64,000 nt of DNA from Nematostella vectensis (Eukaryota > Cnidaria > Anthozoa > Actiniaria > Edwardsiidae). The stretch lies in assembly GCF_932526225.1 (NCBI RefSeq), contig NC_064046.1:6993219-7057218 (forward strand). Reading direction: 5' to 3'. This document shows, in pieces, positions 52,401-61,400 of the stretch. The translations under genes were made by a program, and so were the position numbers. The notes under the pieces are model-generated. The model ran no database searches and was not told where the DNA came from. It saw nothing but the letters and a program-made list of their open reading frames with translations. Each line of letters opens with the position of its first letter. Position 1 is the first letter of the stretch.

Positions 52401-55400
52401 CTGATGATTTCAATGATATACGATCCTCAAAACCTAGATGAAAAGCTAAAGGACCCACATTTTTTCGCGATATTAGATTTGCTTATAAATTTTCATTTTT
52501 TTGTAAGTGCTCATGTAAACATCTTACATTACAAAATACTCATGTCAAGAAAAAGACAACAGCAAACAGGTAAATCGTTTAATTTTAATAACGTAACGAT
52601 CCATATTATTCTAATATCATAATATTTGGACGTTTACTGGCTATTTTATTTACATTGTACTCTCTTCAACGGTGTGCTTTATTCTCAACTGCCTAATAAC
52701 ATAGACTCATTTATTGCCGTAATAATCCCGCTATCCGATAATCGCAAAAGATGCGAATGCCTACACTTTTCTTTGAAATAATATTTTCTGTACTTATCAT
52801 CAATAATATTTTAAAAATATAATTCTTCTTTATTGTTCCATAGGTTCACTAAATTGACAATAATAAAGCTTTTCAACAAAGATGTATTTTTGTTGGTGCA
52901 TAAACTATGCGAATGTGCTCACAATGCGGAATGTGATGACCATCAGTTGAGGTTCTTATTATTTACAGAAATCTATTTACGAATCGGGAATTCAGATACT
53001 AGCTAAGTTAGGTCTTTTATTACCATCACGCCCTGAGCCGCCTGTAAAATATAGGCCCAACTCCAAAACGTCAGAAATGCAAACTAAACATCACCAGACC
53101 CGGATACTCATAGATTCCTCCAAGGCATAGACGACCTTCAAAAGCGCATCCAAGCAATGTAACAGAATTGACGGAATTGCCAAAATATCAACCTTGATTT
53201 CTTACCAATTCATAAACAAATGCTTAAACTCAGAAACATTTCTTACCAAAAAAGACACAAAATTCCGAACTACAAATAGAGACAAGCAAACACAGATCAA
53301 GTCACAAATAGATACCTTTATTGCGCTCCGTCAGGTCCCATTTTACAGCAATCATTCACAATAATCAATGCTAGAACCTCCATTAGAAGCGAGTCACCAT
53401 GTTTAGCCTATTTTGCATGCCTGCACTGCATCATGGGAGTCTTGGAAACACCTTGACAGACAGGCGGGCAATCTCCTCCCCCAGAATCATATCAGTTTTC
53501 TCTTTGCCCCGAAGCTAAATAAAACATTTACAGGTCCAAGGAACCCAGAATAAGCCTGAAAACAATTTTTGAATAAGGTTGGGTAGCAAAGATGGCCCAC
53601 ATTGGAGAGTATGAGGCCATTCACTAGAAAATTCCTTTCTCACTTGGTGAAGCCCAGACAAGGAATTATCCTATTGAATCAACCTCAGCGTACAAACATC
53701 CATAAGCACAGCATTAATTATGTCCAAATAGACTTTATGATGTCCTAATGCACTCTCCAGATGTGAAAAAGCTGTCATTTTTAAGCAAATTACAAGCAAA
53801 ACTGTTGTAAGCAACAGGCTGTAGCAGTGCCGTCGCTACAAAGAAAAGGCACCGCAGTGCATTGTTGGAAACTTCAAGGAATACCGTCTTGGGTCAGCGG
53901 TAGCTTAGCTTAACTGGTAGTGTTGGACTTGAAATAGGGGGGAGGTTTCTGTTTTCAGTCTGTTTTTCTTACAATTTTGCTCAAAAGTACCCAGGAGTAA
54001 AACGGTTAGCTAGTTAATGAAATTGGGGGCGAAAAAGTTTAGTGAGTATAGTGAGTATTGTCTTTGTATATACACTCAAATCTTATATCAAATCGGTCCA
54101 TGTTTTCTTCGTAGATATGACTTTACTTAATACGACAAAACAAATCTCAAGCTTAGCCGATCATACGTAAAGCCACATACCTTCGTATCACATTTCACAG
54201 AAACACAAATACCACCAACAAAAATACCATCAAGACCGGGCTGATGAAGCAAGGATTCGTGCTTATCAATGCCCATACAAACGTGTTGGAAAACCTTTGA
54301 TTGCATTTGCCTTGAAAGAAGAGGTGCCCACAATAAGCCACAGAAAAGTGAAGGAAATATTTTGGGCGTAGTTTAAAAAAAAAAATTTCTTATCGAATAA
54401 AATAAAGATAATTTATAATGAAACTTGATATAATGAAAACATAGAGGTATAAATTAATTATATGATAATGATGTAACGTTTTTTTTTTTCAGTTCAGATA
54501 GTGGCTCTAATGTCTTTTATGAATTATAAACGTGAATGTTTCGTACCCGCCACTGGTATTTATACAGCGGGAAACGGATGTATATTATATAAGATACAGG
54601 GTCATAAATGAAATAACTAATTAAACATAGTCGCCGAATCTCGCCAACGTTACGGGCTTTTATTTCACAGGGGCGGCGGAGTGGTCCCATAGGTGGGAGA
54701 GGGGGGGGCGAAAGTTGGGGGAGGGGTGGGTAGTGGTTTAAGAGGGAGGGGTGGTTGGTGGTTTCAAGGGGGAGGGGTGGGTGTTGGTTTTAAATTCCTA
54801 AGCGCTATTTATAAGAACGCTGGGAATGACCTAAGATAAGTTTTTATGCACGGCATTTGGCATTTTATACTGTTCAACAAATTTGTTGTCTGTTGCATAT
54901 GCACCCCTTGAAACCCGTTGGTTAAAAAACGTTCACTGTCTCGTTTTTGTAGGTTTATGAAGCCCGCTGTGATTGTTTGCCTTGGCGGGTTGCTGCCGTT
55001 TGGCTCTGGGGGCTGGCGCCCCCCTGCCCCCCCCCCCCTTCTGCCGCCCCTGTTTCAGTCCATTTTCAGGTTGACTAGGGTACGATATCAAGGAAGATAT
55101 GCATTTTGTCATACCTTACTGGTTAACTTGTAACTTGTTTGCACTGACATAAAAGTCAATCCTACCTGACTTCTCCTCTTAGACAGCTGGTGTATAAACA
55201 CTGATTTATTTCCTCCTACAAAAAAAATTATAGTAGATGCACTTATAATAAGGAAGAAAAGGTTGGTAATAGTAGATGCACTTATAATAACGAAAAAAAA
55301 GGTTGGTAATAGTAGATGCACTTATAATAAGGAAGAAAATGTTGATTATTGTAGATACACTTATAATAAGAAAGAAAAGGTTAGTTATAGTAGATGCACT

Positions 55401-58400
55401 CACAATAAGGAAGAAAAGGTTGGTTATAGTAGATGCACTTATAATAAGAAAGAAAAGGTTGATTATAAAAGATGCACTTATAATAAGGAGGAAAAGGTTG
55501 GTTATGGTATATGCACTTATAGCAGAGCCCCATACTTAAAAAAAGTGGTATATAAAACAAATATGGTAAAAAATATTGGTAACCCATCGACTCGAGTTTT
55601 CGTGGTGCGATGTCAAGGGGGGTCCTCCAATATGGTCAAGTGATTGTGACGTTATCAATGACGTCATAAGAAGCGAAATATGATGACGTCATCAAAATAA
55701 AAACATTCATATCTCGTGAAAGAAACATTGAATAACAACCAAACTTGGAAGGTGTCATGTATGTGTCAAGGGCGGTGCCAAGATATGGTGATGCGTGACG
55801 TCAGGTGATGCGTGACGCCATCGATAACATCACTTTAAGAAAAACTATCCCGATTTCATATCTAGAATAAAAAATATGCTGACGTCATCAAAATAAAAAA
55901 TATCCATATTTCATGAAGGAAACATCGTATGGCAACCAAACTCGGTATGTTTCATTAGGTGTCAAGGTGAATGCAACAATATGGTCACGTGTTGTGTGAC
56001 GTCATCGATGACCTCACTTAAAGCAAAAAACGTGATTAAAAGCAAAATCATTCATATCTCTTGAAAGAAACATTGTGAAATCTGTGAAATCGTTGACGTC
56101 GTCAAAAACAGAAATATAATAATATTTATAATTAAGCGAAAATTAGCAAAGATTTGGTCGTTTGGAGCTCCGCTTTTAGACAATGCTAAATCTATCTTAT
56201 TGCTTACCTTGAGGTAAGAGCGTGGCAAAGTAGTCTCCTTTAGCATGCCATGTTATTTTAGATATTGCCTGAGACAGAGAAGATCTTCAATCATCAAAGG
56301 TATTCAGAGTTTAAAAAAAAAGAGATTGGGTTGTAACATTCATGCTTCAGTGCCGTAGCACCACAGGAGCTGTGAGAAGCGTGCCGCACCCAAGTTTTTC
56401 TTCTAAACTTATAAGGAAATGTCCAAAATGCGAGTGGCTGAGCCCCCAGATTTCGTAATGTCTCTGTGTTGCCCCCTCCCTCCCAGCATTTTAAAACCTG
56501 CTAAGGCCTTGTAATTATCCATATAATGACCATATGACAGGCAAAAAAGAGAGTGCTAACCTAGACCCAAGGGTAGTCCTCCCTCTTTTTTGGGGGGAAG
56601 AGGTATGGGGTGTGACATGCAGCACCAACCTTGATATGCTTCAAAATAAGCCTTATTCCCTGCTTGTATTCCTCTGCATCAGATGCTCCCCATTCCACAG
56701 CAGATTCCCGAGCTGGAGGTATAACATCTAATTAATAATGCTCAAAAACATGTTATCTTACAGATATGTTCGATATGACAAGCTAAGGTGACTATTTTGA
56801 ATGGCTGGGATGATTTGTCGTCTATGGTGTAACCCCAGATAAATGAATCATTGAATGTATTTTGAAATGTACTGTGGGCTCACGTAAACAGCTGGTAAAC
56901 AAGCAAAATTGAAGGCGAATTTTTATAAAGTCGCTGCTAAATACCGTAGGAGATGACAATCTAGCTTTTCAGTAGTGTCAGCGATTTCAAACCTCGAAAA
57001 AAAGTGAGTTTTTAAGACCTAAAATTTACTTTTCATAGCTTAAAAACTCAGAAAAAAAGGATATAAATTAGGCATCATAAGCTGATAGGTACTTAAAGAG
57101 GCGGGAAAACTCTGTTTTGCTAGGAAATGCATCATAACTGCCGATAGAAGAAAGCAAAAGATGTACAAAAGATGTTGTTTGTAGATCAAATCTCGCTTTT
57201 CCTTCTCATCGCCTTGAGCTCGGACAAGATTGTTTTGTGGTGTGTGAAGTTTACAAGCTACTATAAGTTGTAACTTGAATATAAGTAAATGGTAGTTTTT
57301 TTTTATTGTTTTTATCAATACACATAAATCATCAAAGAGAGCAGTCCATTAAGTATTTGTATTTTAGTAATGTTAACAGTTTAGTAAATCTCTGTCTGAA
57401 TGGATTGGCGGCCAAACTTGGATGTTGAACCTACTCCATAATTTCTAAGTAATTATATATGATTTCGTCCTAGCTACCCAACAGCAAGTCATGGTGACAT
57501 CTGAATAATCAACAAGATATTCCTCAAGCATAGACATATACAGTATTACTTTTTCCCCTGTGATTTTAAACAATAAACATTCCTTTATAAAGGAAACATG
57601 CCTTGTTGCTATCGAATTGGCTTATCTATGACTGAAGTGTATAGCTACCAGTCATATTTTATAAATTGCATTATAGAGTATACTTTTGAATTAACCAAAA
57701 TGCTTTCTCTTTTATCCATTCAGTTCAAGACTTCTCATTCTTACAGTAAAAGCAGGGATGGATACAGGGAGGGTATCCATTGAGTGAAAACAGTAAATGT
57801 CATCCCTTGTCGCGTGTGAGTCCGTATGCCATCCCATCATCATCCCTTGTCGCGTGCGAGTTCGATGGCGCCCCACTTTTCGCTTGGAATCCAGAATTTC
57901 ATAGAACCCGGTCACCAATACTTGCATGCGAGTCCGATGGCATACCCTCAACGCGATAACGATAGAATTCAGTCATCCCGGTTGTCTATAAGCCTGAATG
58001 GAATCCAGCCCTTTCCTTTCTTGTATACACATGTAAGCCAAATTGTGCACCTCGAGAAGCTAAAATTTCCCCGCAATAAAACTAAAACTTGGTTTTAAAC
58101 AAAACAATAAAGCTTCTTTGCCGTTTATTACGATTTTCAATGTAAATTGTTCAATATAATTTATCTTGAATGGCGGCCATCTTGGATTTTTTAAATTTAT
58201 GAAATCAAAGGATTCTTTGTACGGATTTACATGAAACGTTACAAATACTTAATATAAAAAGTATCAATCAATCAATTTAGAAAGTATAATTGAGAGGAAA
58301 GTCTATAAAAAAACAATTTCTTAGCTTACTATATGGATATCCGCTTAAATACTTGACATGCCAAAAAAAGGATGTGGGCGTGGCGTCCTAGCAAAAGCTG

Positions 58401-61400
58401 CCCTGTGTCTGCCAGTCGAACGTTTTGCATAGTTTCAGATTATTTCAAAAAAGGTTGTCAGTGCAAATGGCAAATGGCAAATAGTAAATGACAGTTCTAA
58501 GCCCGAATGGTGCTTCTGGGTACTAATCATTAGTAAAATTAAAGGTGTTAAATAAAGTCTTGCAATGTCAGAGACATACATTAGTGATCTGTAATGGATA
58601 ATTGTTTGATTTATCCATATTCTTCAGTAATTAGTAGAAATTTAATGCGACCCATGGTTCCTTTCGGTCCTAGAACTGCCATTTGCCAATCGCCATTTGC
58701 CGTTTCGCACTGACAACGTTTTTTGAAATTTACGTATTTAGCGTATCTTTTGGTGATTATTATTATAATCTATTATCTCTGCGCACTCTGTAAATACCAG
58801 CAAAGGGCGTGTCCCGTATGGATAATGGAAAACACGTATCTCTTAATCAGGCTGCAAGGTGTTTAGGCCAGTATCATTTCATTAAATGTAATTTTCTATT
58901 GTTTGAGCAATAATAAATTACACCTCTATAAAACTGTAAGTATAAAAAATTGGGCGCGGCGTCCTATCACAAATTACTCGTGATGCCAAGATGTATAACC
59001 TTGCCAAATTTCATGCTTGTACTAAACAAATGAACAACTCCGCACCATTTTCCTGTACTAAAAAAACACAACCACAACCTTTTATGTCACATCAATTTTC
59101 ATTAAAAAGTATGGAATCGACCACCAAGTTACACACTAAGCCCAAGAAAGCCAACGAAGCGAGAATTCACGATCCACTCTCTTATTTACAAAACCCAACA
59201 TATGAACGTGCGAGCTTGCATGGTTTGAATTTGGTTGTCCGATTCCCGCCAAAAACATCATACACAGGGTTCCCAACACCGATGTAGAAAAAAGTGGAAT
59301 CCTAAAATACGCCGGTGTTTTATAGAAAGCGCCTTTTCACATTTTTATAAGGTAAATTAAATATGAGATAAATATATTCGGGACTCAAAAGGGAGGCATT
59401 GGTTTAATTAATGTTTACGACGACGCATACTATTCCCCTCAAGCCCAATACATGGAAGGATTGAAATATACCTTAAAAAAATTTTGTACAACAAAGAATT
59501 GCTTTTCGTGAATATTTCACGGGTAACCCCAAGTATCTTATGAAAGCGGGGTCAGCTGCCTAAGCCTGATAACGGTATTGATCAACTATAAAATTTGGTA
59601 AAAAGATAACAAAGATAAATCTTGACAAATTGACTTTCTGTCAAAGTAGAAGAATATCCCCTGACCCGCCTACCACACCAAATTTTCTTCCTGCTCAGGT
59701 AAATATCAAAACACTTTATGGATTTTTGGTTAATTCTTGAACAGATGTACAAAAGCATTTTTGTTTTACACCTGTTGCAGCAACAAGAAAGTAGAAATAA
59801 TGGTTTTACTACAATAAGTATTACTGAAGTGTCCTCTTACATTACCGCTTCGGTACTTTAGAGCAAAATTTTAAGTCGCACTTCGGTACTTTTGAGCAAA
59901 ATTATAAGAAAAACAGACTGAAAACAGAAACCTCCTTGTCTGGGCTTCACCAAGTGATAAAGGAATTTTCTAGTGAATGGCCTCAAACTCTCCAATGTGG
60001 GCCATCTTTGCTACCCAACCTTATTCAAAAATTGTTTTCAGGCTTATTCTGGGTTCCTTGGACCTGGAAATGTTTTGTTTGGCTTCGGGGCAAAGAGACT
60101 TATAAAAAAACTGTTATGATTCTGGGGAAGGAGATTGCCCGCCTGTCTGTCAAGGTGTTTCCAAGTCTCCCACGATGCAGTGCAGGCATGCAAAATAGGC
60201 TAAACATGGTGACTCCCTTCTAATTTAGGTTCTAGCATTGATTATTGTGACTGATTGCTGTAAAATGGTGGGACCTGACGGAGAGCAATAAAGGTATCTA
60301 TTTGTGACTTGATCTGTGTTTGATTGTCTCTATTTGTAGTTCGGGGTTTGTGTCTTTTTGGTAAGAAATGTTTCTGAGTTTAGGGGAATTCCCTTGAATT
60401 GCACTGCGCACCCCTTCTGCGCATAGTGGCGCGCGCTGTTTGTTCGAAATTTTCCGGTTTTAAGTGTGCGCGCGCCACAGTTGTACAAGAAAACACAGCA
60501 AAAGGCGCGCGTTTTTTACTTAAAGTCGCTTTGACAGAAAAACGTCGGTTAGCCGGTTACCCCCTTTTTTATTTGCTCAAATAGTTAAATATATACGGAA
60601 AAATGATATACTGAAAGAAGAAAAAAAGTTGGGTTGTAAAAGTTTTGTTATTTCTCTTAAAAGCCGTTAAAATACTTCAAAATGGCACTTTTTACCGTAT
60701 GAATAGTGCGGAAAACAATGTCTTTTAGTGCGATCTCTTAAAATGTGATTTGTTTTGAACATTAGCTACTACGGTTTATTGTTTAGGAGATCGGATTTTG
60801 GCAGCTCGACAAACAGAACTTAATTTTCTAAAGACTATAGGCACTCTTTTTGAAAACTAAGAGTTGGGATTTTTCCTTGCGCGGTACCCGCATTTTTTAT
60901 TACATTTTTTGAAAGCCCTTAACTTCAATATTGTTTATGCCAAGTTTAAAAAAAATCTGGGTTGTAGAACTATTTCAAGGGAATTACCTTAAGCATTTGT
61001 TTAGGAATTGGAATCAGAAATCAAGGTTGATATTTTGACAAAAGAGTCAATTCTATTACATGGCTTAGATGCGCTTTTAAAGGTCGTCTATGACTTGGAG
61101 GAATCCATGAGTATCCGGGTCTGGTGATATTTAGTTTGCATTTCTGACGTTTTGGAGTTGGGCCTATATTTTACAGGCGTCTCAGGGCGTAATAGTAATG
61201 AAAGACTTAAGGTGCATTCTTTCTTGACTGGGCTCGTAACGGTAATGGCCGTTATATTGGACTTTCTCCATTTGAAAAATGGGAGGGGCTTAGGCCCGGA
61301 AACACTGATCTCCGATAAAGATAAAGTCCTGGCGAGGTGGGCAGAACACTTTGAGAGTGTCCTAAATAGACCCTCGGCAATAAATGACGAAGCCATCAAC

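Noticed and set aside
55263-55643. 126-codon ORF of repeated CTYNKEEKV-like units
   Set aside because: It is produced by the 40-bp minisatellite in a BOP1 intron.
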